Source of the DNA: Lycocorax pyrrhopterus obiensis
Lineage: Eukaryota; Chordata; Aves; Passeriformes; Paradisaeidae
Direction of reading: 5' to 3'
NCBI GenBank assembly: GCA_014706295.1
Contig: JACSVZ010000002.1
Coordinates: forward strand, 51,114,717 to 51,178,716
Length of the DNA: 64,000 nt
Below, in pieces: positions 1-14,215 of this stretch (its first letter is position 1; each line of letters begins with the position of its first letter). Position numbers and translations under genes: made by a program. A model generated the notes under the pieces. That model was not told where the DNA came from and made no database searches. It saw only the letters and a list, made by a program, of their open reading frames with translations.

Positions 1-784
1 CAAAACCCAACATGGAATACACAGTGAAAGGATGATTTGAGTCCCTTTCTAACTCCTCCTCAGTATGCTTTATCCTTACAAAGATAAACTTTGTGAATCC
101 ATTTATGCATTTAAACATTTCTTATCAAAATAGTACAGATTATTATGTCTGAGTACTTTTCAGAAATGAATGTACAAAGACTGGAGGCCCTATAATAACC
201 TTTCAGGACAATTGTAACATGCAAGGGAAATGACACTTGGCTGAAATGTTTTATTTTGTAGCATTATTAAACTATCTATTAAATTTGTTGACTCCTTCTC
301 AAATAATTTTTAAGAAAAATCTTAACAGAATACTTGCATTTGGGTTCACAGAGTATTCTGATGCTGCTAGATTCACAAACCAGCATGTACTCTGCGGCTT
401 TATACAAATATATTCTGACAGCAGGGAAAAGAATTCTAACCTACAACCCCATTCAAAATAGATGACTGACAAACAAGACATTCATTATTAGGATAGGCTG
501 TATCATTAGATTGCAAAGTAATAAATGCATTATAAATTTATTCTGACTTACATCACTTACATTTTTCCATCCTAGTAATATGATAGATAAGTCCATCATT
601 CTACTCGATTACACACTACATTGATTACATACTACATTGATTATCAGTTCAGGGTGGATATCACTAACGGACTTAGAAAAATCAGACAGAAAGAATCACC
701 TGCATCTTCGAAATCTTCCAAAGTTATCACTTGAGCATGTCTCCACATACCTACCACCCCCAAATGTCAGTGGGGTGGGGGTGG

Positions 785-1170
785 ATAAAGGGTTGGGAGG
801 GGACATAGCCAAGACAGCTGACTCAAGCAGATGGATATTCCATATCAAATGACATCATGCTCAGCAATGACAGCCCAGGGAAAGGAGGTGGAAGGGGTAG
901 ACATCTGTGGTTATGGCATTTGTCTTCCCAAGTAACCACTAGGCATTGTGAAGCCCAGTCTCCTAGGACATCTTCCTGCTGATGGGAAATAGTGAATGAA
1001 TTCCTCTTTTTTGCTTTTCTTGTGTATGCAAATTTTTCTGTTCTATTAAACTGTCACGATCTCAGTACATGAGTGTTTTCACGGTCCTTACATTTTTCTC
1101 CTCTTCTCCCAGAAGGGGAAGTCAGAAAAAGGCAGAGTGGGTGCACCCACCAGTCTCCAACCAACCTTCA
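785..1170 (+). mobile_element. Old, truncated avian ERV LTR fragment (U3 to U5)
   Basis: This segment matches, block by block, the reverse complement of the complete LTR at 15509-16111. Shared blocks include the U3 stretch around GGGAGGGGACATAGCC, a block with ATATTCCATAT and GACATCATGCTCAG, a stretch with TTGTCTTCCCAAGTAACCA, and the R/U5 part with the polyadenylation signal ATTAAA (1045-1050) followed by ACTGTC and ATGAGTGTTTTC. The first roughly 200 bp of U3 and a clear terminal CA are not recognisable, and many substitutions are present, so this is an old copy. Its ends are approximate. It lies opposite to CNTNAP2 transcription. Confidence 0.8.
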
Positions 1171-1860
1171 CTTTTATACAGCAACTATTTTTTCTGAGAA
1201 AACCTGATACGCTATCAGATATTAGCAATCTGATAGTTATATTTTTGGTGGATTGAAGTCAAAGTTAAAAAAAATCAGATGGCTGGCAATTACTTCTCTT
1301 AGAATTAAACTTGATTAGAAACTAATTGCACAGCTGCCAGAATAAACACAGGAAAACTAATACCTACTTTAAGTCTGGAAGTCTGGCCCTAAACCAGAGC
1401 AGAATTCTTCTTCCCAAGAAGGGAGTATTCCATCTTGTGAAGCACCTTCCTCATTTCTAATACAATCTACTTTTCTTTGCTCCTTTCCAGCCTTATTCCT
1501 GACAGCCAGTCTAAGGCTCTGACCTATGATGGGCTCATACTCCATTACAGCTCATAGCACAAATTTAAAGTGGTTCATGCCACATAATCTCAACAAGTGA
1601 GTCCATGTACTTACCTGTTGGTCAAATTTATACCCTAGGTAGATAATTTGCAACTTCAACGAGATGAACTAAAAGGGTAGAACATCTAATATACGCTCGC
1701 AAGTATGCATGAACAGGGCAGTATCTTTTCTTAAAATCCTGTGCACAAATATGTTTTTAAAAAAATTATCTGTTCACCTCGGAACAGAATGAAACAGTGT
1801 TTCTGATAACCACCAGGAGTTGGAAAAGGGCATTTTGTTCTACTGCCTGCATTAGGGATG

Positions 1861-1877
1861 TGTATATATATGCATGC

Positions 1878-1915
<38 letters not shown>

Positions 1916-1916
1916 A
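1861..1916. repeat. Compound TA / TG microsatellite
   Basis: An AT-alternating segment with embedded TGCATGCA (1861-1889) runs directly into about 13 TG units (to about 1915). The open frames on both strands here are by-products of the repeat, giving His-Thr or Val-Cys runs. Length is probably polymorphic, and alternating purine-pyrimidine DNA of this kind can adopt Z-form. Confidence 0.95.
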
Positions 1917-2224
1917 TGCATTTAGACATAGATTGACACTCAGGAAAGAAGATAAGAGGAGATATTCATCATGTCTTAAGTACCATTTCTTGTCATGCTT
2001 CAGCAAGAGTCTGGGTACTGTGGGACTTGTCCCTGCTTTTCTGACCAACAGAGGATTCTTAATAAAATAGCAGATGACAAGTTTGTAATTTAAATATAAA
2101 AAGAGATTTATCCTGCAACATACTGAAAAGAAAATCACCTTCCCTTGGTCTGTTTCTCATTTTAAATTCCTCCTTTGTGTAGTTTAGGCTACACTCAAAC
2201 AAAATCCTTATCCCCATGAAAATA

Positions 2225-2246
2225 ACTACCACCACCACCACCACTA
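2225..2246. repeat. Short ACC/CCA triplet repeat
   Basis: About six ACC units occur in a row within ordinary intron. No function is visible. Confidence 0.85.
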
Positions 2247-2888
2247 AGCTACTAGACAAGATTAAATCTTATAAGTTATATATTCTTCTTTAAATATATT
2301 GATCCCAGTACAACATTTTCTGGCTGAATCTATAGTTTATAAATTACCTCTTTAGCCTTATTGTTCAAAATCTTATTATTTTCTTGCTCTTGAGCCACTA
2401 GAGAACATGCCGATAGTCATTCTGACTCCAACTGATAATACCTGCGGCTTGAGAATATGAATCTTTTTTATAGCTTGATGATTTATTATATGCATGATTT
2501 TCTTTGCCAATGTCAGTATCTAACACTAATGTTTTGTATCAGAAGCATTCAACTATATATACTAATTGAACATCAGGATAATTTTTTCCTGCTTGTCTCT
2601 TTCTCAGGCTTTTATGACCACACCCCATTTCACAGTGCACAATACAAATGTTCAAGACATAAATGAAAAAAAAATACAGTACACTACCTATATCAAACAC
2701 TGGACTACAGAAGGAAGAATGTATCTCTTACGGACTACTGAGAGACTGCAATGTATTGTACCTGGTGGGTGGCAAGTCTTCATTACCAGGGAACACTCAG
2801 GTACCAGTGAAAGAAAGTTTATCTGGCTGTGTTTGCTATAGGGATGCAAAGAGACTTGTACCTTCTAAAAATATTATGCCTTTTAAAC

Positions 2889-3225
2889 CATAGAACCATA
2901 AATTCATTTAGGATGGAAATGACATCTAAGGTTATTGGGTTCAGCCAACACTGCCATCTTCACCACTAAACCATGTCCGTAATCACTACATCTACAGGTC
3001 TTTTAAATGCCCCCAGGGATGGTGGCTCATACACTTACCTGGGCAGCCTGTTCCAGTGCTCTGTAATCTTCTTGGTGAAGAATTTTTTTCCTCATATCTG
3101 ACCTAAACCTCCCCTGAGGTTGTTTCCTCTTAGCCTATCACTTGTTGCTCGGAAGAAGAGACCAGCCCCCACCTTGCTACAGCCTCCTTTCAGGTCCTTG
3201 CAGAATGCACCTCTCACGGCCTTTT
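2889..3225 (-). mobile_element. CR1 LINE, 5'-truncated 3' end
   Basis: On the minus strand the segment reads as the end of CR1 ORF2 followed by the CR1 3' tail. The plus strand starts with ATAGAACCATAAATTC, the complement of a decayed CR1 terminal repeat. The translation, broken by substitutions, contains the family's C-terminal pattern (phenylalanines, WNRLPR, then PSLGAFK). The 5' boundary near 3225 is uncertain: similarity fades and the sequence to about 3345 could be a further diverged part. It is a dead copy with no intact reading frame. Confidence 0.85.
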
Positions 3226-6200
3226 CCCAGAGGATAGTCTCGCTGTGTGCCTAAGTTCCTCTATCAGAGGGACAGAGCCCATCCTGTCCAGCTGTTCTCC
3301 CTCTGTGTCTCTATTTCAGCATGGCCACAAACTGAGAAGTGTTTTCCAACATAAGCTAATAGTGCAATCTTCCTGTGAGTACCTCAGTTATATGCTTTCC
3401 TGCATTAGATGTATATAGTTTCATTTTCTTTGTAGAATCCATATTACTTTTGGACAGCTTCCAAATGACTACGCTCTTGTTTCAGTAACAAAATACCTTA
3501 AGAGTGTGGATTTTGCTATTACTAAAGGACATACCATAATAAATCTCGTATAAGAACCTGATATGACTGGTACTGAGCTGCTAGGAAAGAGGTAATCCTT
3601 TGTATAAATAGGATTTTTTGATTTCTGATTACACAGTGCACACAGTTGAAGGATAATGTTATTTCTATAACAAAGGTAAACACCAAATATCTCATGCCTG
3701 TTCAACTGCATGTTGAACTCTTATTATTTGGACTTTTTTAATGTTTCTCTTTTCTTCTGAGCAACCATAATATAGGGCAAGTCAATGATTCGTAATACAT
3801 CATGCAATTGAATTAAATTCGTACTGATTCCAAGAAAATGAATCTCTGAATATTATCAGAATTTCTTTATGCTTCAATACTTTATTCATAAAAATAAAAA
3901 GGAATATTTTAAAAACATCTAATTTTCACTATGCAATTCATAATAACATGACAACACACTCAAATTTTAACTTCTACTTGTGAAAAATTTCAAAGGTTTA
4001 TAAATGCCCATTTACTTTTTGTGTGTGTATGCAGCTGGTGAACTTGACAGTGTTTTTAAAGCAGGGGGACCCTTGCCTGGGTTTTGAGATAATAGGGAGC
4101 ACAGAAACTTGGCTGTCCTTTGCTGTGCTCTTTACATCTTCCTTGCTAAACACCAGAAGCACAGCAACTCTGGGAGCTCTGGCTCTTTCAAGGGAATTTG
4201 CCAGAATTTTATAGGTATTAGATGCAAATCTAATGGAAGTATGTACTTACCTAATGATAATCATTTGTTCTTTGAAAAATACTCCATCTGTATATAAATC
4301 TGTGGGTAACTATGCCCTTTTTACCAAATGTTAGCAAGTATACATTTGCATTTCAAATAATAATGAGACTTATTTTGCCACATAAATAACAGAAGTCATC
4401 AGAAGCTCATAGATCCTGCTGAGGAAACACATGCATCTGTTCAGAACAAAGGTATAAGATACAATACTTAAATGACCATGTTTTCCTACTTAAAGTCATA
4501 CACATTTTAGGTAAATGCTATTTACAGCCTATGTTGCTGTTTCAGCTGAGCATAGCATTGCATTTGAGTCTAGTGGAATCTGCATCTTGCTGACTAATAA
4601 GAAAATTTTTAATAAGTTTTACAAAATTTGAGTGTTTTGAAAAATCTGAAGGTTGAAAAGTTGAATAAAATTGTTCTAGGATGACCACAAAAAGAAACCC
4701 CAAAAAGCAAACAGGGCATTCCGTTAAAGCTATATTCAATAAAAAGGAATTCTGAAAAACAGAGTCATTTTTGTAAAATAAACACAAAATCTGAGAAAAT
4801 TTCTCTAGAGGAATCAGAATGTTTTTCTGCATCATTATTCCAGGACAGAGATGATTTGCTAACTCTGTACAGCCTGGGGACAAGAAAAAAGTACAGGATG
4901 GGAATTATGATCTGATTTAGTAACATATTTTGCTAGCAATGCTAGAAACTACTTCGGATTTTTCAGAGAATACAGTGGTTAATTGCCTAAATGTTGCTGT
5001 TCTCAACATTATTAGGCATTTTTATGCTGTTTCTGTTTACCTACCTACATCACCAGTAATATAGTTGAAAAATCTGATTGCACTGAAAAATTGCACTAGA
5101 ATAGTAAAAAAAGTACCAAGGAAGTGCAATAAAACACATGGAACAGTTTTACTTCTCTGAAACATTTCTGTCATCCAGAGGAAGTGCTGAACAGCGCAGT
5201 CAGGCAGTAAATGTTTAATTATTATTATTATAAGAAACTGCAGTAAATAGGTGTAAAAGCACCAAAGACTCTTTAGCTTATCCAAAAGACAACTGAATTT
5301 CTGCCAGCAATGCCTTCTGTGAAAGAAATACTTTGTTATGAATTCTAGTCTCTGTCTTTATGTAGGGCAAATTAATGGGAATTTTGAGTTTTTTAAGAAA
5401 TGAGAAACAACTTTCTTCATTCATCAAATTCATAGCTCCTGAGTAGAAATATGGAAGAACATGAGGAACATTATTGGATACACAGATGCAAGAAAACAGA
5501 AGAGAATAAAGTTGCTCCAAATTTAACTTTCTGTGTCATGAAATTATGGTTCATCCAAAATGAAAACCAGTTGATAGGAGTGCCTAATGAACTGCATGAG
5601 ACATCAGAGACAAAGAAACAGAACCTCCAAATTGTTAAAAATAAAGTTTTAAATACTTCTTTTTAGCAGCACTGTGATGCTGTACTAATAGCACAATCTT
5701 AATTGGCAGAGTATTCAACTCTGATTTGGTTTATGTTATGTTTCTGTAAAGAAAAGCTTTAGAAGCATAAGAATTAAACTTCTACCATGTAGAGGTAGCT
5801 TATGTAAGTTCACCAGTGGTTTTCTTATACGCTTTTTTATTTCCAATATTTTCTATATTTAAGTTTTATTTTCAACTCTGAAGTGTTAAGTGTTTTCATT
5901 ATTTCGTGCTTTACTCATGTTGGATCAGTAACCTTGTGGGAGACAAGCTGGTCCTTCGGCCTCCTTGAGGAAGAGCTGATGACTCTGAAGAACAAACACC
6001 CGGAAGGTACTGCTAGTGCATCGGCACTTCTGTTTCGCTGAGACAAAGACAGCCGGGCAACAATGTAATTAATGGATCCCATTTTAATAGCCATCTGACA
6101 GTCACTCCTGGGCTCATGATCAAAGCATGTGTCACAGTGGCTTGTACAGTAACATGTAAAGCCATGCTGGTGTCATCTTAAGTAACTGGGAAAATGAAAT

Positions 6201-9200
6201 TTTGTGGGGAAAAAAAAAAGAGAGAGAGGAGAAACAGGACAATGCTACATACAAAGCTTTAAAGGAATTAGATAAAATAGAATGCAGCAACTTCAGACAG
6301 ATGCAGAAAAAAATCACAGTGCCCCCGTAATGCAACTTCATAGCTTTCAAACTTTTATGCCACTAATGTGCAGCTGGTTTTAGAACAATCCTGTTGAATA
6401 TTAAGCTGCATCAGTATTACTATTGTTCCTACTTTGATGGTTTCTCTTGCAAATAACTATCCTGTAGGTAATAAATGCAAGTCACTACAGTAAAGCCTCA
6501 TACCAAAAAATGGCTTTTCTACTAATCTGGGTATCCTGTTAGGATATATAGGCCATGACCCAGGTAATTCTTTAATCTGAGACCAATCTGACACCGAAAA
6601 GCAAATGTTGCCCAATTATGGCAACATTCTGGAGAAACTACTTCTAGTTAAGTATCAAGGGAGTCAGAGTAATCCTGCTCCTTTTATATAGGCTGTTAAA
6701 CTGAAAACATTTAGGAAGATTTTTCAATGCAAACTTCCCAAAATTGATTCCTAAATGCTGACAACTCTTTATGCGACTGTGTGAAATGGCACACATTAAC
6801 TACTCAAAGTGTTTAAAACAAGATGTGTGCAATACTTACAGTAAGGTTTGTAGGAACAGAGAACTTTGAAAAACCTTTTCTTTTTCTTTTAATTCTACAA
6901 AAACAGACTAAGAAATTTAAGATTAGGCATGTAAACTTTGATAGCAGCATTATTGTTCTCATCATGTAACAAGACAGGAAGATTAGATCTTAGTATGCTA
7001 GTCTTCATGCTGGAAGGCCTAAACATCATGACAAAAATTATATCCTTCCTTCACATTATGGAGTTTTGGATCAGAATTCTAATAAGTATACTATGCAAAT
7101 TTCGATGAAATAAAGGGGATGTAGAAATGCTCTCATGTCCCTATCGCTGTGAAAGACATGAAGCTGACAAATAAGGGTAGCCAAGAATCTAAAGGTCCAC
7201 TTGTCTCTCTCACACACTAGCAAAGGATGCAACAAAGCTTGGCGACTTTACAGAACTGAGGGCTGGACACTGGCACGACAGCCCAGCCCTCTCCCAGTAC
7301 AAGAGTCCACCCATGCATCCCTGTGCTACCAGTGCTAATGTACTTCTGGGATCCATTTGATCTCATGTTGTTTGAGAAACAAGAGCATGTAGTGGGATAT
7401 TGTGAATTTTAAGTTTAGTTTTGAGACTAAACAACAAATAGCCAACTTGGTTTTCTTCTGTTTATTTTAAACTTGTAGCTCTCCAGGTTTATATGGTTTG
7501 AATATGACATGCACTAACAGTATGTTTTCATTATGACATTATTGTTACATATTTAAGCTTTCAAGCACTAAGCAGGTAAAAACACATTTCTCCTTATATG
7601 TCATTCTTGATTGTATTATTAACAAAATACCAGACTGATTCAAGGGTCTTACTGCAATGACTGGGAACAAAGTACTGATTCCTTTAATTTATTTCTGATA
7701 GTGTGTTTATTCTGGGGTCATGACCTATTTTTCTTTTTTTTTTTTTCCTTCCACAAGATCTAAGTTGTAGTCTTCAAGTGGCAGACTGAAATGTCACACT
7801 CAGCATATTCTGCTCTGAAACACTTGGGCAAAGTTTCTTTTGGATTGCAAATGCCCACAGACCTTTGAGAGGATTTGTGTGTTGCTAAGTGTATCCTGAA
7901 CAAACAAGTAGTTACAAAAGCTAGTCACTATTTTTTTAAAGGAGATAATACACTGTTGTAAATGTTCAAAATTGAATAAACATTTTTTTCTTTTCAAATT
8001 AGTATACTGTCCTCGATGTAAATGGTCATAACTTGTTTTACTGTGAAGCTTAAAATCAAAATGTTCTTTCCTCAGAAAATGCCAGCTTCTTTCTCTACCC
8101 TAGCTCTTATCCATCATGAAAAAGAAAAATAATTAAGATTTGCAATGTTAACAGTCAAAAATTAATAATGGAAATAAATGTCAGTTTTATTGCTTTTTTT
8201 ATCTGTAAAAAGTCTAATTAAGTTTTTAAGTTTTGATCAAATGAAACATATAAATCCAGAATTTGAGATATAGATTTAGCAACTTTAATAGTAACTTTTT
8301 TTCTTATAAAATTTAATACAATGTCGATTAAGGTGTTTGTTAGAGATATATAATATATGAAACAACATCTAAACAAAGCTGATTTACTGTTAAGCACTAG
8401 AAACTTTGGAAAAAGCCTACACTTTAAATCTTTGAAGACAATAGAAGTCTAGGTGACTTTGTACTGTAAAGTTGTTGACAATAGTATGAAAAATCTTGAA
8501 AGGAAAGAGTCTGAAATTAATCTAAGCAGAAAACCAGCAAGCTAAATGAATATCATGTCTGACAAAGAGAAGGACTTGGAGACTGAAAATCAATGGATCT
8601 GAAGAGAGAGATCAGAAATCAGGACTACTTGATGGACAAGATCACGAAGGACCCACATCACTATTCTTTTTAGAACCTAAGATTTAAGGTGGATGCCAGA
8701 GGGAAAAGGAAGAAATAAAGAACAACATTTATTTTAAAACCCTGCATTCATCTTCTCCAGCTCTGAATCCTGCCTTATCCCCAGAAGCTGTGTTATCCCC
8801 ACTGGTTGCATAGTTCTGACCCTGAACTGGGTGTAGATTATATGGCCACATATATTACAAAAGTTCACTAAAAACAGCAATAATCCTCAGGTACAGCAGG
8901 CTCATCATGAGTCTCTTCTGATAGTATCTGAATAGAAATTCCAGTGTTCATTTCTTTAGAGTCAATGCAGTTTACAATCACCTAATGCTGATTGCATAGA
9001 CAAGTAATTCTTGAGTTCAGAAAACTGAGTTGAGAAAACAGTAATGCCAGAAAGCTGAGAGAACCAGACTGATAGCCTTTGAAACAGCAGATACAAAAAA
9101 AAGAATTAAAATACATTCTATGCCAACATTCTTAAACAGCTAAATTGTATAAGCTCTACTCTTGAGCTCTACAACACAGGAGAAAATATGTATGAAGCTA

Positions 9201-12200
9201 TAAAAAAAATTAACTATTGCAATTTTCTATAAATGTCCTAAGTAATTTTGTTTGTGATTTTAAATACTGTATTTTTTTAAGCAGTCAACTACAGCTTTAC
9301 TATTGTTCTCATAAAGTCAAGGGAAATGGAACCTCAGTAAGAACCAGGAAAATTTATTTGAAAGAAAATATGGCACAAATTTAAAAGTATTTTGTTATTA
9401 TTGGGTTTAGTATGGATGGATGAAAATTTTGCGGCAGAATGTTTTTCAGCAGAACCTGATGATTTGCTGATTCTTTGACTTAAAACTGTCAATAGAAAAA
9501 TGTAGAAAATTCAAAGATAAATTGCATCAAAATCTGTTTGTAAAATTTGTGACTAGACAAGAAGATTTCTTATTTTACAGAAAAATTATTGACTATTGCG
9601 GTATTCTACTTTCATTGTTTTACAAACTAAACTTAGTCAAGTATTTTCAACTTTTAAGATACAAGAAAGTAAAACAAGTTAAAAAAATAGGTATTAAATT
9701 TCTATTTGGCCTTTCTCCCACAGCTGAGCAGTACATTTATCAAATTATCAGAATTTATTAGGAAAGGAAAAACAACTTTCTGCCTGTCCTAATTTTGGAG
9801 AGGTGCTTTTCCAAGGTTCAATAGGATTTGAATTGTTCAAAGTATTTTTCCTTCAGCTCAAACTAAGGATTCTATTAGAAACACAGAAACTTGTACACCC
9901 AAATACAAGAATGATACTTGCTTTATCCATTTACTAACATAAATAAGACTCAAAGTACATGGAAAAGATATTTGAGACCTCTCTTGGGTGAAATAACCTG
10001 GGGGTATGTGCTTACCTCGCTTGATAAAGTTCCTCTCTACAGATGGATTTAATAAAAGGAGGAGTTTGGTTTATTCACAGCAAGTGTTTAATGTCTGCAT
10101 TATGACAGGAGATCAATCGTTCAAATTCCCCTACTTCATCTGTGGAAAATACAGTGCTACAAAGAGAGATTTCATTCACTGTGTCTGCAGCTGCCCTAAG
10201 ACACAGCTGTCAAGCCTAGGGTCAGAATTAAGGTGGAATAATACAAAATTAAATGTTTTCAGTAGAATTGCCACATAACTCAGAGATGTGTTCGATTTGA
10301 AGTCTTGCCTGCACATATTGCATGAGAATGGTGTAAGCATTCAATAATCACTGACAGAAAGCCTTTGGTGAGATGCCATCAGGTCTTACTACAAGCGTGC
10401 AGTGGAAAAACTTCCAACAGACTCCTTTCCCCTTTGTTACCTCCAAAATTTACTTCAAATTGGTAGAAATTTTCAGCAGAGTGTAAGACAAGGTACTACC
10501 TTCTTTCAATTTTCAAATTGGGTGATATCTTCTACAACCTATCTTAGGCTTACAGAGGCATACTCAGTGCCTGAGCAATTATCCTGCCAGTTTGCCTCTA
10601 AAACCAATGCTGCATACAATTAATACTTGTGATTAATTACATTAGAACTAATGATGACAAAAGCCTCCCCCTGAAGCTGCTACAAGTAATCTTACTCCTA
10701 AATTTAGGTAAGACCTTTGTCGAGTTTTGACTGGGGGTGCAACCCTGCCACCTGAGTTTGAAATTTATCATATATCCAGAACCTGACATTTCCAAAAATT
10801 ATCCACTGTCTCATATCCATATTATAGAAAGAATTAAAAATACACTGACATACAAACCAGTTGATTATGTAAATAGTTCAACTGAGGTCACTCTAACATT
10901 TTTCCACAGGCAAGGACTTCCAGGCAATTAATTTTACTCACAAGTTGGACACAAATTCATTATCTAAATGCATGAAAAGGACTGTGCATTTCTGCTGTCA
11001 TTCAAAATTCAGAAAAAAATCCTGAATGTTCTCTTGTTTTTCATGCTGCGCTTATGAAAACTCAGACAAGGAAGGACTGGAATCAGGAAACTATACATAA
11101 TTAAAGAAATGAGACAGAAGTCATAGCAGAGAGTTTTGGAGATAACAACTAAAAATGGAGGGGAGAGAAAAATTAGGTCAGTGAGAGAAAGGCTGGAAGA
11201 TAAACAGCTGAAACACGGGCTTTACTAGGTTCCTTCTGACTCTCCTACAACTGCACTCAATAAAAGGGCAGTACTGAAGATGTTTATTAGAACTGTTGCC
11301 TCAGTTTAAAAACCATCTACAGTAAGATATAAATTAGCTGAATTAATGTAAGTCACAACTCACCAATAAGGCAAAAGAACCCATCTGAATTTATGACTGT
11401 AAATCCCCACTACCTCTTTCCCTTTTAGCGTGCACTGCAGCTCAACAGGCTTTTCTCATATCACGCTACTGCCAACATCCTCTACCATAGCTACAAAAAT
11501 GTCCTTCCACCTTGAAGAAAATGAGCAACTACGTTCTCTGGCCCATACATGTTTACTGAAAGCTTGCTTCTCTTTACTGATTCATTACCACTTAACTAAA
11601 TACCCTGGGCCTGCCTCACTGTAAACAAAGCTAATTACCGAAACAAAACACTACAAAAACAGCATCCCCAACCTTGCATATAGATTTGGTACAAAAATTG
11701 CAGTTTTTTCTAATCAGTTTATGGGGCTTTGTTTAGGTAAAGGAAATTATTGACCCTCTAAGGGTTTTTTTTTTATAGCTGTGGCTTTAGAAAGACAGTT
11801 TCTCAAGTTCTTCAATTTATTTAAGGCCAAGAGGACAACTACATACATACGGTCTATAAGAAGAAAAAAAGTGATAAAGAACACGTCCATACTAAAAGAA
11901 TTAAACTCCAATTACCTTGTCAATCTGTAACTGTAAAGATAGAAACATTACTATGCAAGAAAGTTTCCAGAGGATTTGTAGGATCAGATCCCATCCCATA
12001 ACCCATTCATTACTTTTTAACATTTGGTATTTGTTATAAAGACATTAATTATTTTTTAACAATAACCCATATGAAACTTTAAAATTCTGGCTGATAAAAT
12101 CTGATGAATATACAGGATTAAGAAGGTATAAAAATTACTTTTTTTTTTCTCATTTTTTGAATAACACATTTTTATCAAAATATCTACAGCTTTCTTCATT

Positions 12201-14089
12201 ACTTAAAGATATACTTTTAAATTATAAAACTGCTAAGCACTTTTGTGAAGAGCTTGGTTTTCCAAGTTTCTAGATCATATAGGAATGACAGCTATTTATT
12301 TAGAAACAGGTCAGATCAAGTACCTGAAATAGGTATACGCACATATAATTAGGGTCCATATAACATAGCTTTAAGTTCTTAATTAATGTAGATCTCAGAA
12401 TTCACTTTGTCATGAAAATACAAAGATTACACCCAAATTTTAATGTGAATTTTCACTATTCGCTTACAGTTGCCATTTTAGCTTATACCTTGTCATTAAT
12501 ATTGTTTGACTGAACAATATTGTTTTGCCAAATGTTAAAACAGAGTTTCAAATTGATGTGCATAAACATATGAACATATTTAAAGAAAAGTTTTCCTGCA
12601 GTGTTTAACCAGTTCCACCATGAATTCCTGAAGGATACTCAAATTCTAAATGTCCCATAAATTCTTATTCTTTAAAATACAGCTACATTTATTTCTCACA
12701 CTTCTACATCCATTTTACTATTATTACATGCACAGTAAAAAAGAGAGGCTACTATAAAGACTTTAATCATCTCTGATGTACAGTGGCATTTCTAAAAAAT
12801 CACCATTGTTTAAAGGTTTTTCCTTCACCTCAATCTACATCAAGTACAAACAGGTCCTGATAAGCGAACTCTGTATGCCTTTTCTCTTCAACAAGCAATT
12901 TAGGAAGCTGTCTAAATATGGAGATGAATCAATACACAAAAGTACTTCAACTTGAACTATATTCAAGACAAATATTTTGCATTGTTTTGCTGTACAGTCA
13001 GAACAAAACCAGAAATGCTCCAGCATCATGGAGCCTAAAATATTGTGTCAAATCTTCTAATAAAAAGGGCTACATCTGAATAGAGCTAACATTTTACCAT
13101 ACACATTGCATGGGACACTTCCTCTGCCATTGTGAATAAATAACTTCTTGTGAAAGCCTTAGAAATACTTAGAAAAGCAGCAAAGAATCCAATCTCAGAA
13201 AGGGTACGAGACATTTGACGCCTTCGTAACTGAAGCCACTGAATCTAGGAGGGTGCTTAGTCAAGCCAAACATTTGTTTGTTTTAGCATAATTCACTGGT
13301 ACAAGAAACAGACCCAGAAGTTTGTTTGACTGTTTTCTTATGGGCTTTTAGCAAAAGAGAATTATTGGACTGGATAGACGTCTGCAGGACACTGCAGGTA
13401 GTTTTATCTTATTCTCCTGTTAGTTGCACCTGCAGGAGAGGCTGGACAGAAAGGTAAGAGTTCCCTCTTGGGGATACCATCAGGAAAGCTGAAGGTAAGG
13501 CAAGGGTTCGCAAGGCACTGTCTCAGGGTGGAAGTGCTACTGGGAACTTTATGCTGCTCCAGCGAGGACTAAGAATTTAGGAGCTCTTCTAAAATGTTTG
13601 TACACCAACAGAAGCAGTATGAGAAATACAGGATAAATTGAAAGATTTGGTCTCATCCCAGAGCTGTGATGACACTGGCCCTGTCTCCTGGATGGCCCTG
13701 CCACTTGCACTGAAGAGAGCTGTTCTCCAGGGTGGAGTGCTCAGACCTGGGTCGTAGCTTCTCATGCAGAACTCTGGGTGTAACACAACTGTTCAGTTGT
13801 GTTCTGTTATGCTCTATTCTGTTCTCTCAGAAGAATTCTATTCCATTCCCCGTGCTCACCATGAGTTGAATAACAATGTGAATATTTGTCTGAAATGCCA
13901 GTGGTCTTTGAAAGACATAACACAAAAGTTACAACTGGAAACAGGACTTCATTTTATTTTTCTGACTCTGTTTTAGAGCCAGTGTTCACAAGCGTTATCG
14001 CTATGTGCATGTATAGCCAGGAGCAGGATAATGCGTTCTTCAGTTTAGCTTTAAAAAGCATCCCATGCTGTCTGGCAAAGGCAATTAAC
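3226..14089. other. Intron without recognised gene
   Basis: I see nothing coding with support in this 10.9 kb. It is AT-rich, with short homopolymers (for example T runs at about 7731-7747 and a purine tract at about 6206-6236). A slightly GC-richer patch at about 5930-6120 contains AATGTAATTAATGGATCC and could be a conserved noncoding element. Short frames up to about 113 codons are within chance expectation. Confidence 0.6.
5217..5233. repeat. Short ATT triplet repeat
   Basis: About five ATT/TTA units in intron; no function visible. Confidence 0.8.
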
Positions 14090-14215
14090 AGAGCTACAGT
14101 GTTTAAGAGGCATTTGGACAATGTATTTAATAAGTTTTGGTCAGCCCTGAAGTGGTCAAGCAATTGGACTGTTTTAGGTCCCTGCCAGCTGTACTGTCCT
14201 GCTCTTTTGAAGGGC
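14090..14215 (+). mobile_element. CR1 LINE 3'-end fragment
   Basis: The plus strand contains GTGTTTAAGAGGCATTTGGA, then CTTTTGGTCAGCCCTGAAG-like and GCAATTGGACTGTTTTAGGT-like blocks and a TCCCTGCCAGCTG block. This order is typical of the last ORF2 codons and 3' UTR of a bird CR1 subfamily. The peptide contains VFKRHLDN, the usual CR1 C-terminal motif position. The terminal ATTCTATTCT-type repeat is not clear here. T-rich sequence of that type lies at about 13793-13850, upstream, so the arrangement may be rearranged or two fragments may be present. Confidence 0.6.

Larger units (their letters stand above)
1171..2888. other. Intron without recognised gene (apart from simple repeats)
   Basis: AT-rich unique sequence with the TA/TG and ACC repeats. 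The open frames at 1731-2138 and 1858-2070 pass through the microsatellite. The overlapping frames at 2457-2893 show no recognisable protein. Confidence 0.6.

Noticed and set aside
1731..2138. 135-codon minus-strand open frame
   Set aside because: It runs through the TA/TG microsatellite, giving a His-Thr and Ile-Tyr repeat, and has no recognisable flanking protein.
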